Part shown: one piece after another, positions 50,871 through 59,203 of the stretch
Numbering within the stretch: the first letter of the stretch is position 1
Layout: every line of letters starts with the position of its first letter
From: Kribbella jiaozuonensis
GTDB taxonomy: Bacteria; Actinomycetota; Actinomycetes; Propionibacteriales; Kribbellaceae
Direction: 5' to 3'
Length of the DNA stretch: 64,000 bases
Assembly: GCF_005233875.1 (NCBI RefSeq)
Contig: NZ_SZPZ01000006.1
Location: 124,001-188,000 of the forward strand
Notes under the pieces: model-generated
Told to the model about the DNA's origin: nothing
Seen by the model: only the letters and a program-made list of their open reading frames with translations
Database searches by the model: none
Position numbers and translations under genes: made by a program

Positions 50871-53420
50871 TCAGGGACGGAACGAGAGGTCGGCAATCAT
50901 CGGACGGTGGTCACTGGCGGCCTGCGCAGTGGGCACTTCAGGAGGCACTTCGGCACGCAACACATTCAGGCTAGTACCGACTGTGACGAAGTCGATCCGC
51001 TTGTTGGGGGCCACCGCCGGGTAGGTGTACGGCCCGCCGACCGTCGAACCGGCGGCGGTCCAGGAGTCGGTCAAGCGCGTCCACAACCCGGCCAGCTCAG
51101 GTGCATCGGCCTCAGCATTGAAGTCGCCCACGAGGACCTGCAGATCCTTCTTGCGGTCCTGGGTAAGGATCTTCAGCGTGTCCGCCACCTGGAGTTGGCG
51201 GACGGCCGGATCGGCCCGGTAGTCCAGGTGCGTGCAGTAGACGTGGAGGCGACGGCCGCGGATCTCGAGTTCTGCTTCGAGGAACCCGGGGGCCGGAGCG
51301 GGGACAGGGTTGGGGTCCTGGGTCGACAGCCGCGTGATCGGATGGTTCTCGGTGCGGATCAGCGGGAAGCGGGAGAGCAATCCGACGCCGTACTGACGCC
51401 TCGGCTGGCCGGCTGCCGGCGGGTCGAAGTCGTAGATCGGTGCGAACGCCGAGTGCATACCGAGCTTGGTCGCCAGCTCGGAGAGCGTGTCCAGCCACTG
51501 GCTGCGAGCGTCCCAGTGGACGTCGACCTCCTGCAGTCCGATGACATCCGCGTCGAGTGCCTTCAGGGCCTGGGCGGTGCGGTCGAGGTCGAAGACGTTG
51601 TCCTCACCGGCCCCGGCATGAATGTTGTACGAGGCAACGGTCAGCCGGGTCTGCTTCGGGTCGAAGGTGAGCCCGTGGCCGAACGGGTGCATGGCCACGG
51701 TCGGGTCGGCCTTGGTCGGGATCTCGACCGGGAGCTTGCCGGTCGGCGCGATCTCGCCGTACAGGACCTTGGCCAGCGCTTCCATCGACGGTGCCGTGCT
51801 GCCGTAGGTGACCAGCGTCGTCGGCGCGGGGTCGAAGTACGCGACGTCGTACGGGTCGCGGACCGGGACGACGATCACCGGGCGGCCTGTGGCGAGCAGT
51901 GCGTTGACGAGCTTCTGCTGCTTGGCCTGCTTGTCGGTGACCTCGGTGTCCCACGCCTTGTTGGTCAGCACCACCGTGAGATCGGCCACCGCTGCGACCG
52001 CGTCGGCGATCTTGGCGTCCGTCGGCGTCGTGCCGGTGTCCTTCACGATCGTGGTCGCGCCGCGGGACTGCAGCGCGGTTGCCAGGTTCGCGGGGCTGTA
52101 GCCGGCGACGAGGATCGTCCGCGGCGCGGGGGAGAGCGGCAAGAGGTTGGCGTCATCGCGGAGGAGCGTCGTACTGCGGTCCGCGATGCGCTGGGCCTCC
52201 GCGTAGTTGGCCGGCGTACCGACGATCTTCGCGACGCGCGCGAGGTCGACGTACGGGTGGTCGACCAGACCGGTCTCGTGCTTCAGCGTGAGGATGCGCG
52301 CGACGCTCTCGTCGATCCGGGCCTCGCTGATCCGGCCGCCGCGGACCGCGTCGAGCACCGAGTTGTACGCGAGTCCGGGATCGACCGGCATCAGCAGCTG
52401 GTCGACGCCGGCCTCGATCGCCCGGAGCGGGATCTCGGCATCGCCGTACTTGTCCCGGACGCCCTGCATCCCGAGTGAGTCGGTGATCACGACGCCGTCG
52501 AACCGGAGCTGCTCGCGCAGGATCCCGGTCAGGATCGGCCGGCTCAGCGTCGCCGGATCGCCGGACGGGTCGAGCGCCGGTACGACGATGTGCGCGGTCA
52601 TGATCGACTGGATGCCGGCCCGGATCGCGGCCTGGAACGGCGGCAGGTCGATCCGGGTCCACTCGTCGCGGGTGTGACCGATCACCGGGATGCCGGTGTG
52701 GCTGTCGGTCGCGGTGTCGCCGTGGCCGGGGAAGTGCTTCGCGGTCGAGACCACCCGGCCGTCGCGCTGGTAGCCCTTCACCTGCGCAGCGACGAGCTCG
52801 GCGACCAGCGCCGGGTCGGAGGAGACCGAGCGGACCCCGATCACCGGGTTCAGCGGGTTCACGTTGACGTCGGCGTCCGGGGCGAAGTCGGTGGTGATGC
52901 CGAGCGCCTTCAGCTCGCGCCCCGCGATCGCACCGGCAGAGCGCGCGTACGCCGCTGAGCGGGTCGCGCCGAGCGCCATCCCGCCGGGGAACTGGGTCGC
53001 GGGCGGCCCGACCCGCACGACCGAGCCGTGCTCCTGGTCGGTGCCGATCTGCAGCGGGATGCCCGTGTTGGTGAGCGACGCCTGCTGCAGGCCGTTCGAC
53101 AGGCGGGCGATCTGCTGCGGGTCCTTCGTCGAGTCGGTCCAGGTGAAGTAGATGACGCCGCCGAGGTTGTACTTCGCGACCACCTCGGCCGGCGTGGCCA
53201 CGCCGTACAGGCTGGTGTTGCGGGCATCGGCGGTGTCGGCGGCCGGGCCGTAGGCGTAGCAGACGAACAGCTGGCCGACCTTCTGCTCGAGCGTCATCCG
53301 GCGCATCGTGTCGCGGACCCAGCGGTCCGGGGTGGCATCGGCGCTCGTCGTGGCAGCGACCGTCGTCCCGGCGACGGTCGCCGCCGCGAGTCCGAGGGTC
53401 TGACGGCGGGTCAGTTCCAT
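50871..53420 (-). CDS. nagZ: NagZ-type GH3 beta-N-acetylglucosaminidase fused to an EEP-family phosphodiesterase domain
   Basis: The 849-residue product has a Tat-type signal (TRRQTLGLAAATVAG). A GH3 domain follows with the NagZ signature KHFPGHGDT (228-236), acid/base H241 and nucleophile D314 in ITDSLGM, then a GH3 C-terminal domain. From about residue 595 comes a complete endonuclease/exonuclease/phosphatase domain: SYNIHAG, GLQEVD, YCTHLDYR, LVGDFNAEAD and ASDHRP. It probably removes GlcNAc from cell-wall fragments outside the membrane; the EEP substrate is unknown. The ATG at 53420 was chosen (GTG 53429 and TTG 53432 also in frame). Confidence 0.9.
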   Translation of the reverse strand: MELTRRQTLGLAAATVAGTTVAATTSADATPDRWVRDTMRRMTLEQKVGQLFVCYAYGPAADTADARNTSLYGVATPAEVVAKYNLGGVIYFTWTDSTKDPQQIARLSNGLQQASLTNTGIPLQIGTDQEHGSVVRVGPPATQFPGGMALGATRSAAYARSAGAIAGRELKALGITTDFAPDADVNVNPLNPVIGVRSVSSDPALVAELVAAQVKGYQRDGRVVSTAKHFPGHGDTATDSHTGIPVIGHTRDEWTRIDLPPFQAAIRAGIQSIMTAHIVVPALDPSGDPATLSRPILTGILREQLRFDGVVITDSLGMQGVRDKYGDAEIPLRAIEAGVDQLLMPVDPGLAYNSVLDAVRGGRISEARIDESVARILTLKHETGLVDHPYVDLARVAKIVGTPANYAEAQRIADRSTTLLRDDANLLPLSPAPRTILVAGYSPANLATALQSRGATTIVKDTGTTPTDAKIADAVAAVADLTVVLTNKAWDTEVTDKQAKQQKLVNALLATGRPVIVVPVRDPYDVAYFDPAPTTLVTYGSTAPSMEALAKVLYGEIAPTGKLPVEIPTKADPTVAMHPFGHGLTFDPKQTRLTVASYNIHAGAGEDNVFDLDRTAQALKALDADVIGLQEVDVHWDARSQWLDTLSELATKLGMHSAFAPIYDFDPPAAGQPRRQYGVGLLSRFPLIRTENHPITRLSTQDPNPVPAPAPGFLEAELEIRGRRLHVYCTHLDYRADPAVRQLQVADTLKILTQDRKKDLQVLVGDFNAEADAPELAGLWTRLTDSWTAAGSTVGGPYTYPAVAPNKRIDFVTVGTSLNVLRAEVPPEVPTAQAASDHRPMIADLSFRP

Positions 53421-53464
53421 GGGGGTCACCAAGTCTGTGCGGGCGGGCGCGGGCGATCGCCAAG

Positions 53465-53477
53465 GTAATTGAATTAC
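53465..53477. promoter_or_regulatory. 13-bp perfect palindrome before nagZ
   Basis: GTAATTGAATTAC is perfectly symmetrical around the central G and AT-rich in a 70 percent GC region. It lies between the nagZ promoter and start codon, where a bound repressor would block transcription. The regulator is unknown; the MurR-like protein is an obvious candidate. Confidence 0.55.
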
Positions 53478-53498
53478 AGATACTCCCCCGCGACGCGA

Positions 53499-53527
53499 AA
53501 GTTACCCACGCGCGCACGGTGGGTCAA
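53499..53527 (-). promoter_or_regulatory. nagZ-namZ operon promoter
   Basis: On the minus strand TTGACC (53522-53527) and TAACTT (53499-53504) are 17 nt apart. The word CGACGCGAAAGT (53491-53502, plus strand) overlaps the -10 and recurs at 47860-47871 before murR. The rest of the 53421-53797 gap holds a GC palindrome (53561-53575), the hairpin at 53623-53638 and no gene. Confidence 0.6.
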
Positions 53528-53622
53528 GTGTCGGTGACGCGCAGGTGCCTGGGGATCCGGCCCGCGCGGCGCGGGAGAACCCTGCGTCGAGTCGAGGTGG
53601 GCGACTGGATTTCTAACCGGTC

Positions 53623-53638
53623 CCGCCATTTACGGCGG
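53623..53638 (+). terminator. Possible small hairpin in the nagZ/biosynthetic-cluster gap
   Basis: CCGCC-ATTTAC-GGCGG is followed by TTTCCATTT, the form of a weak intrinsic terminator on the plus strand. It could equally belong to the 5' leader of the first biosynthetic gene. No upstream plus-strand gene needs it. Confidence 0.3.
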
Positions 53639-53797
53639 TTTCCATTTCGCGAATCTGAATGACTCGATCGAGGGCTTTTAGGAGCCGCTCTTTCATGGCG
53701 CTTTTGTGTGATCGTGTCGTATCGTCGCGTCATCGCCAGGCCTTGGTGGGGGCGCTGGTCTTCGAATCCTTTGTGTGTAAAGAACTTTGGAGCTCGG

Positions 53798-55195
53798 ATG
53801 ACCGATGGTGCTGTCGTGGTGCCTGGAACCACGCAGGGGGCAGAGTGGGTCGACGATATCCTGCTGGCCGGGCCGGATGACGAGGTTTGTTTCCGGCTGG
53901 CCGATCCTATTGATCGTTTGAATTTACGCCGTTTGGTTCTCGAACGGCAAACGGAATTGGCACAGTCCGGTTTCCGGCCGGGTGGTGCGGTGGCGTTGCG
54001 GTTGCCGCCGTCGATGGCGTTCGTGACACATTTGCTGGCCATCTGGCGCGGCGGCGGGCAGGCGATCCTGCTCGACCACCGGCTGACCGACTACGAGGTT
54101 CGCCGCGCGATCGAACGTTTGGTACCCCAGGTCGTCGTGTCGCCGGAGCGGCCGGTGCAGTCCGGTCTGCGGACGTTCGTCGACGTGGACACGGACGTGG
54201 CGAGCTACTCCGGTCATCCGGCCGGCACCGCGCACGCCGTCGTACAGCTGAGCTCTGGCTCGACCGGCCCGTCGAAGGTGATCGGCCGTACTGCGGACGA
54301 CCTGGTCGCGGAGGTACTGCGGTACACGCAGATCGACGGCGTACCGCAGCGTGGCGAGCGGCTGATCCTGCTGCCGTCGATGGTCCACGTCCTCGGTCTG
54401 GTGGGCGGGCTGCTCTACGGGCTGCATGCAGGCGTCGAGCTGCAACCGCCGGCGCGGCTCACTGGTGATGCGATCGTGCAGGCGATCGGCGCGGCGACGA
54501 CACCGGCGACAGTGCTCGGGGTGCCGTTCCACATCGGGTTGCTCGCGTCGGTCCAGGATCCGCCGTGGTTGCCGCAGTTCAAGCGGATGACCACGGGTGG
54601 GGAGCTGGTGCAGGCGGCGGTGTCGCGGGCGTTCGAGGAGAAGTACGGCGTACCGCTCGGGAACATGTACGGGATGACCGAGGTCGGGGTGATCGGCACC
54701 GACCTGTACGGCCAGCACCGTCCGGCGATCCGGCCCGCGCCGGGGATCTCGGTCCGCGCCGTCGACGGCGAACTCCAGGTGGCGCGCGCGGAGTCGCCGT
54801 ACCTCGGGCTGTCCGACCCGACCCGCTGGGCCGACGGCTGGCTGCATACGCGGGACGCCGGGGTCGTGGATCCGGAGACGGGGCTGGTGAGCATCAAGGG
54901 CCGGCTGGATTCGCAGGTGTCGGTCGGCGGGTTGAAGGTCGACCTGACGGAGGTCGAGGCAGCGCTCGCGTCGTTGCGCGGGGTCGAGGCGGCGGTGGTC
55001 GCGTTCGACGGCGCGATCACGGCATATGTGCAGCTGAACCAGCCGCGGTCGTTGGTGGATCTCGAGGCGGAGTTGGCCCAGCAGCTGGCGACGTACAAGC
55101 GTCCGCGCACCGTGCACCTGCTCAATCAGTTGCCTCGGACAACGACCGGCAAGCTCGTCCGCGACCTGTCCACGCTGCGCAAAGCGGTCTCCTGA
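53798..55195 (+). CDS. AMP-dependent acyl ligase 1 (ANL superfamily)
   Basis: The 465-residue product has the adenylation loop LSSGSTGPSK (151-160), a YGMTEVGVIG motif and the C-terminal catalytic Lys in TTTGKLVRD. It activates a carboxylic acid as acyl-AMP for transfer to CoA or a carrier protein. The ATG at 53798 is preceded by TTTGGAG; the frame is open upstream but without homology. The first 150 nt are noticeably AT-richer than the rest. It is the first plus-strand gene of the cluster. The 3' end overlaps the PPTase gene by 70 bp. Confidence 0.88.
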   Translation: MTDGAVVVPGTTQGAEWVDDILLAGPDDEVCFRLADPIDRLNLRRLVLERQTELAQSGFRPGGAVALRLPPSMAFVTHLLAIWRGGGQAILLDHRLTDYEVRRAIERLVPQVVVSPERPVQSGLRTFVDVDTDVASYSGHPAGTAHAVVQLSSGSTGPSKVIGRTADDLVAEVLRYTQIDGVPQRGERLILLPSMVHVLGLVGGLLYGLHAGVELQPPARLTGDAIVQAIGAATTPATVLGVPFHIGLLASVQDPPWLPQFKRMTTGGELVQAAVSRAFEEKYGVPLGNMYGMTEVGVIGTDLYGQHRPAIRPAPGISVRAVDGELQVARAESPYLGLSDPTRWADGWLHTRDAGVVDPETGLVSIKGRLDSQVSVGGLKVDLTEVEAALASLRGVEAAVVAFDGAITAYVQLNQPRSLVDLEAELAQQLATYKRPRTVHLLNQLPRTTTGKLVRDLSTLRKAVS

Positions 55196-55710
55196 TGTAC
55201 GACGATCTCCGTCAACCCGACCGGCGCCGCGAGCGCGAGCACCGCGCCCGGCCACGGCACGTACGTCACCAGCAGCTCCGGCTCCGACTCGATGATGCCA
55301 CCGCCCAGCGGCATCACCCGCCGCAACCCGGACCCTCGCAACCCACGCCCGAGCGCCTTCCCTACTGCTTCCTTGGCTGTCCACAACCGCAGGAACCCGT
55401 CGGACTGAGTCGACATCCAGGCCAACTCCGCCGGTGCGAACCAACGGTCGGCCAGCTCCTGCACCTGGCGGGGCTGGACCTCCTCGAGGTCGACACCGAT
55501 CGGACCGTCCGTCGAGGCCGCGACCACCACGAGGTGGTGGCTGTGGCTGAGGCTCACCGCCAGCCCCGGGACCTCGGGACGACCCGCCGGATCGTGGCCG
55601 AGCTGCGGGTCCGGGATAAGCGTGCCGGCCAGGTCGAGCAGCAGTCCGTGAGCCGCCGCGCGCGGCTCCGCGCCGGCCGGCGCCAACCAGACATGTACAC
55701 AACCGCCCAC
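55126..55710 (-). CDS. 4'-phosphopantetheinyl transferase (Sfp type)
   Basis: It loads the phosphopantetheine arm onto carrier proteins. The 194-residue product has IGVDLEEV (metal ligands D74, E76) and the second signature LWTAKEAVGKALGRGL (W110, K113, E114, K118). SLSHSHHLVVVA is the SH-motif region. The GTG start is inferred (no clear ribosome-binding site); another start is possible. It is the only minus-strand gene in the cluster, divergent from the first carrier gene and overlapping the ligase gene. Confidence 0.85.
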   Translation of the reverse strand: MGGCVHVWLAPAGAEPRAAAHGLLLDLAGTLIPDPQLGHDPAGRPEVPGLAVSLSHSHHLVVVAASTDGPIGVDLEEVQPRQVQELADRWFAPAELAWMSTQSDGFLRLWTAKEAVGKALGRGLRGSGLRRVMPLGGGIIESEPELLVTYVPWPGAVLALAAPVGLTEIVVHQETALRSVDRSRTSLPVVVRGN

Positions 55711-55728
55711 CGAAAGAAGGGTATCCCG

Positions 55729-55983
55729 ATGAAGGACGAGGTTCGCGCATTCGTCATCGCGCAGCTGCAGGACATGAACTACGACACCGAGGGGATCGAC
55801 GACGACACCACGCTCGGCCCGGCCGGGGTGGACCTGGAATCGCTGGCGCTGGCGGACCTGTCGGTGCGGGTCGAGGACCGGTTCGGGGTCAGGTTCTCCG
55901 ATGACGAGTCCGAGCAGTTGGCGTTGATGACGGTCGGTGAGTTCACCACCGAGGTGGCCGGCCGGGTAGCTCAGCAGGTCTGA
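55729..55983 (+). CDS. Acyl/aryl carrier protein 1
   Basis: The 84-residue four-helix protein has the attachment site VDLESLAL with Ser38 at the start of helix 2. The loop before it (GIDDDTTLGPAG) is typical. AGAAGG precedes the ATG. Likely modified by the neighbouring PPTase. It overlaps carrier 2 by one base. Confidence 0.88.
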   Translation: MKDEVRAFVIAQLQDMNYDTEGIDDDTTLGPAGVDLESLALADLSVRVEDRFGVRFSDDESEQLALMTVGEFTTEVAGRVAQQV

Positions 55984-56213
55984 TGACCTCGACCCCACCC
56001 CCGCCCGGGCGGGCCGAGATCCTCGACTGGCTGGCCGGCGTCGGCCCGCGCCCGCCGGACGCCGAACGCCTCGACTCGATGGAGCTGGCCTGGCTGGTCC
56101 ATCAGGTCGAGCAGCGGTACGGCGTCGCGCTCGACGACGACCAGCTCGAACGCATGAGCACCATCGACGACGCGGTCGCCGTACTCCGCGAAGTGCTGAC
56201 CAGCCATGTCTGA
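55983..56213 (+). CDS. Acyl/aryl carrier protein 2
   Basis: The 76-residue product has the attachment site RLDSMELAWLV with Ser32. It is shorter than carrier 1 and diverges in sequence, so the two probably have distinct partners. ATG overlaps the carrier 1 stop (TGATG), and the gene overlaps the ketosynthase by 8 nt. Confidence 0.82.
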   Translation: MTSTPPPPGRAEILDWLAGVGPRPPDAERLDSMELAWLVHQVEQRYGVALDDDQLERMSTIDDAVAVLREVLTSHV

Positions 56214-57204
56214 ACCGCGTCCGGTCGCCGTGACCGGCATGTCGATCATGACTGCCTTGGGTCGTGGTCCTGCAGCGCAGTTGTCGGGTACGCCGGCCTT
56301 CGCCGAGGTCACGCGGTTCGACACGAGCAACCGCCGTACGCACCATGCCGCGATCGCCGCGGATGCCGGCATGCTCGACGAAGAACTCGACCAAGCGATC
56401 GCCGACGTATGCCTGCAGGCCGGTGTCGACCGCAGCACGACACCGCTCCTGCTCGCCCTGCACACGCCACCGATCCACGACTTCGGCCAACTACGGACCT
56501 ACACCTCAGCCTGCGTCTCCGCCACCACAGCCCTGGCCGACGCCGCCACCCTTATCCGCCTGGGCCGCGTCGACCGGGTTGTAGTAGCAGCCGCCTACCT
56601 GGTCGAGCCCTATCAATTCGCCCTCTTCGACGCAGGCCGAGCGTTGTCGACCGACGGCGCTCTCCGACCGTTCTCGTTGCACCGCACCGGCACGTTGCTG
56701 GGCGACGGCGTGGCCGCGGTTGTCCTGCAGGCCGGCGAAGGCTTGGCCGAGCTGGTCAGCTGCGCCCGCTCCGGCGACGCCTACCACCCCGTCCAACCAG
56801 CCCCCGACGGCCGAGGCCTGGCCACCGCCATCAACTCAGCCCTCCGCAAAGCCGACCTCCCACCCGAAGCCATCACCTACATCAACGCCAACGCCACCGG
56901 CACCACCTACGCCGACGCATCCGAAGCCGCCGCGCTGAGACAGCTCGCCGGGCCGGCTGTGTCTTCCACCAAGGGATTGCATGGGCATGCGTTGGAGGCG
57001 TCCGGGTTGGTGGAGTTTGTGGTGACGGTGGCTGTGCTTCGGCAGGGGAAGTTGCCGGTTAATGCCGGGTTCCTGGAGGCGGATCCTGCGTGTGCGGTTG
57101 ATCTGATTCTGGATGCGCCGCGGCTGGTGACCTCGCCGTACGCGATGTCGCTCAACTCGGCGTTCGGCGGAGCCAATACGGCATTGGTGGTGCGGGCCGG
57201 ATGA
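56206..57204 (+). CDS. Ketosynthase-like protein with Asn replacing a catalytic His
   Basis: The 332-residue thiolase-fold protein is short for a ketosynthase (usually about 410). The nucleophile is present: C103 in YTSACVSATTAL. At the first catalytic His (HGTGT motif) the sequence reads YINANATGTTYAD, so N229 stands in its place. The second His is kept: H261 in STKGLHGHAL. It may condense without the usual decarboxylation chemistry, or act as a partner subunit. Codon usage changes sharply near 56935. It overlaps the next gene by 4 nt. Confidence 0.85.
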   Translation: MSEPRPVAVTGMSIMTALGRGPAAQLSGTPAFAEVTRFDTSNRRTHHAAIAADAGMLDEELDQAIADVCLQAGVDRSTTPLLLALHTPPIHDFGQLRTYTSACVSATTALADAATLIRLGRVDRVVVAAAYLVEPYQFALFDAGRALSTDGALRPFSLHRTGTLLGDGVAAVVLQAGEGLAELVSCARSGDAYHPVQPAPDGRGLATAINSALRKADLPPEAITYINANATGTTYADASEAAALRQLAGPAVSSTKGLHGHALEASGLVEFVVTVAVLRQGKLPVNAGFLEADPACAVDLILDAPRLVTSPYAMSLNSAFGGANTALVVRAG

Positions 57205-57629
57205 AGACGTTGGCCGAGGGGCGTTGGGACGGCGGGGAGCCGCCGGGAGTGCCGGGGTTCGTGGGGTCGGCGTTCAACCCGATGGTGGTTGCGGCGGCCG
57301 AGCGGTGTCTGAATCAGGTGGAGACCGAAGCGCTGACGGGGATCGTGCTCGTGGGCGACGGTGATCGCGTCAGCGCCGAACATGTCGAACAAGCAGTTGC
57401 TGAGGGCAAGCGCATTGGCCCGCTGTACTTCTTCCAGTCGGTGCCGAACAGCATCGCCGGCTGGATCGCGGCGAAGTGGGAGCTACGCGGCCCGGTGGTG
57501 TGTGTGACCGAGGGCGGGCTCGAGGAGGCCGCCTTGCTGCTCGACGACGGTGATGCCGAGCGCGTGTTGATCGTGGAGGTGGACGCCGATCACGCGTTCG
57601 CCCGGATGGTGAGTGGAGACCCGGTATGA
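57201..57629 (+). CDS. Short ketosynthase-like protein (N-terminal domain only)
   Basis: The 142-residue protein resembles the N-terminal half of ketosynthases of the Ketoacyl-synt_2 kind seen in aryl polyene clusters (GFVGSAFNPMVVAAAERCL, FFQSVPNSIAGWIAAKWELR). It stops after GPVVCVTEGGLEEAALLL, so it lacks the His half. It is translationally coupled on both sides (4-nt overlaps), which argues for a functional partner rather than a remnant. Role unknown. Confidence 0.75.
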   Translation: MKTLAEGRWDGGEPPGVPGFVGSAFNPMVVAAAERCLNQVETEALTGIVLVGDGDRVSAEHVEQAVAEGKRIGPLYFFQSVPNSIAGWIAAKWELRGPVVCVTEGGLEEAALLLDDGDAERVLIVEVDADHAFARMVSGDPV

Positions 57630-59203
57630 AGAGCCTGAGAGCCAAGTTGGCCGCGGACCCGGCCATCGGCACCGGCAACGTCCTCGCAACAGTGCTCAAG
57701 TACGGCGCCGACCCGAACGGCCCCGGCCTGACCTTCGACACCCCCGTCGACCACTTCCCGGCCGAACATCCACTGACCCTCGGCGAACTCGACGAACGCG
57801 TTCAAGCCCGTACGGCGTGGCTGCACGAACACGGCATCACCCGCCGCGACGTGATCGCGATCTGGGCCACCGAAGCGCAAGACATCGTCCTGAGCTTCTT
57901 GGCCCTCACTCGCATCGGCGCCATCCCCGCCCTCCTCAACGGCAAGATGGCCCCGCCGATCGCCGACGAGTACATCCGCCGCCTACGCGTCACAGCCGTC
58001 CTCGCCGACGCCAACCACCGCCCGCTGCTCGAGACCGACATACTGGCTGAGCCGCGAGACCTCGGCCAAGGCGATCCGGCCAAAGCACCGCAGCATTACC
58101 AGCACCACGCCGACGACCCGGTCGTGATCACGCACACCAGCGGCACTACCGGCGTACCGAAGGCTGTCCTGCACACGCACACCACCTTGTACGCGGCCCT
58201 CAAGCACCTCCTGACCATGCCGCAGGCGCAAGGCACCGACAGGATTCTGAACGCGCTGCCGATCCCGCACACCGCGACGATCCTGATGGTCAACCAAGTG
58301 CTGGGCAACCGCGCCGAGATGCTGCTGCTCTCCAGCCAGGACGCGCCGTACGTCCTGGAGAACATCGAGCGCTGGAAACCCCACGCTGTCTACGGATTCG
58401 CGGTCACCTGGGCCGGACTCGCTCGCGAAGACCTCAGCAACCACGACCTCGACTCGGTCCGGATGTGGTTCAACACCGGGGACTGCGCGCACGAACCGCA
58501 CATCCGCAAACTCGTTGCCGTCGGCACCCGGGAGACGGTCACCCGGGAGGGCCGGCAGACCGTCCGCGGCAGTCACTTCATCGACGGCCTCGGCTCCAGC
58601 GAGATGGGCCACAACGGCTTCCACATCACGCACACGATCGACAGCGACCACTATGGCCGCTGCATCGGCAAGCCGTACGAGTTCGCCCGCGCGACCGTAC
58701 TCAGCTCGACCGGCGAGGAACTGCCGCCGGGCAAGGTCGGTCTGCTCGGCTTCCGCTCGCCGACCGTGTCGCCGGGCTACTGGAACGACTCGAACACCAC
58801 ATACCGCTTCCGGCTGAACGGCTGGTTCCTCACCGGCGACCTGGTGTACCGCGACGACACCGGCCACTACTTCCACCTCGATCGCGTACCGGATGCGGTC
58901 GCCGGCTTCGAGGGCCCGCAGCTCTTCACGTCGATGTCCGAGGAACGCATCCTCGCGGCCCTCCCCGAGGTCGACGACTGCACGGTGATCATCACCCCGG
59001 ACAACGGCCGGTACGTCGCCGACGTACTCCTTGAACTCTCCGCGGACGCCCTCGACCGCGATCGCACCGCCGACGTGAAGGCAGCCGTCGGGGACGAGGT
59101 GGCCGCGATTCTTCGCAACGTCACTGCGGTCGGCACAGGCGAGGTGCCGGTGACGGTGACCGGCAAGGTCCGCAAGGTCGCTCTCCGGGAGGCTCGCTCA
59201 TGA
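57626..59203 (+). CDS. AMP-dependent acyl ligase 2 (ANL superfamily)
   Basis: The 525-residue product has the adenylation loop HTSGTTGVPK (170-179), an FIDGLGSSEMG motif, and WFLTGDLVYRDDTG with the conserved Asp. The terminal Lys is in VTVTGKVRKVAL. It is a full-length ligase. It is not closely similar to ligase 1, so two different acids may be activated. It overlaps neighbours on both sides by 4 nt. Confidence 0.88.
   Translation: MKSLRAKLAADPAIGTGNVLATVLKYGADPNGPGLTFDTPVDHFPAEHPLTLGELDERVQARTAWLHEHGITRRDVIAIWATEAQDIVLSFLALTRIGAIPALLNGKMAPPIADEYIRRLRVTAVLADANHRPLLETDILAEPRDLGQGDPAKAPQHYQHHADDPVVITHTSGTTGVPKAVLHTHTTLYAALKHLLTMPQAQGTDRILNALPIPHTATILMVNQVLGNRAEMLLLSSQDAPYVLENIERWKPHAVYGFAVTWAGLAREDLSNHDLDSVRMWFNTGDCAHEPHIRKLVAVGTRETVTREGRQTVRGSHFIDGLGSSEMGHNGFHITHTIDSDHYGRCIGKPYEFARATVLSSTGEELPPGKVGLLGFRSPTVSPGYWNDSNTTYRFRLNGWFLTGDLVYRDDTGHYFHLDRVPDAVAGFEGPQLFTSMSEERILAALPEVDDCTVIITPDNGRYVADVLLELSADALDRDRTADVKAAVGDEVAAILRNVTAVGTGEVPVTVTGKVRKVALREARS

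Noticed and set aside
53524..54042. 172-codon minus-strand frame in the nagZ/ligase gap
   Set aside because: It runs antisense into the ligase gene, has no motif or start signal, and its first half lies in AT-richer non-coding sequence.
57201..57629. Short KS-like gene considered a decayed fragment of the preceding ketosynthase
   Set aside because: It has its own start, overlaps both neighbours by 4 nt, and its sequence covers the N-terminal KS region already present in the previous gene.
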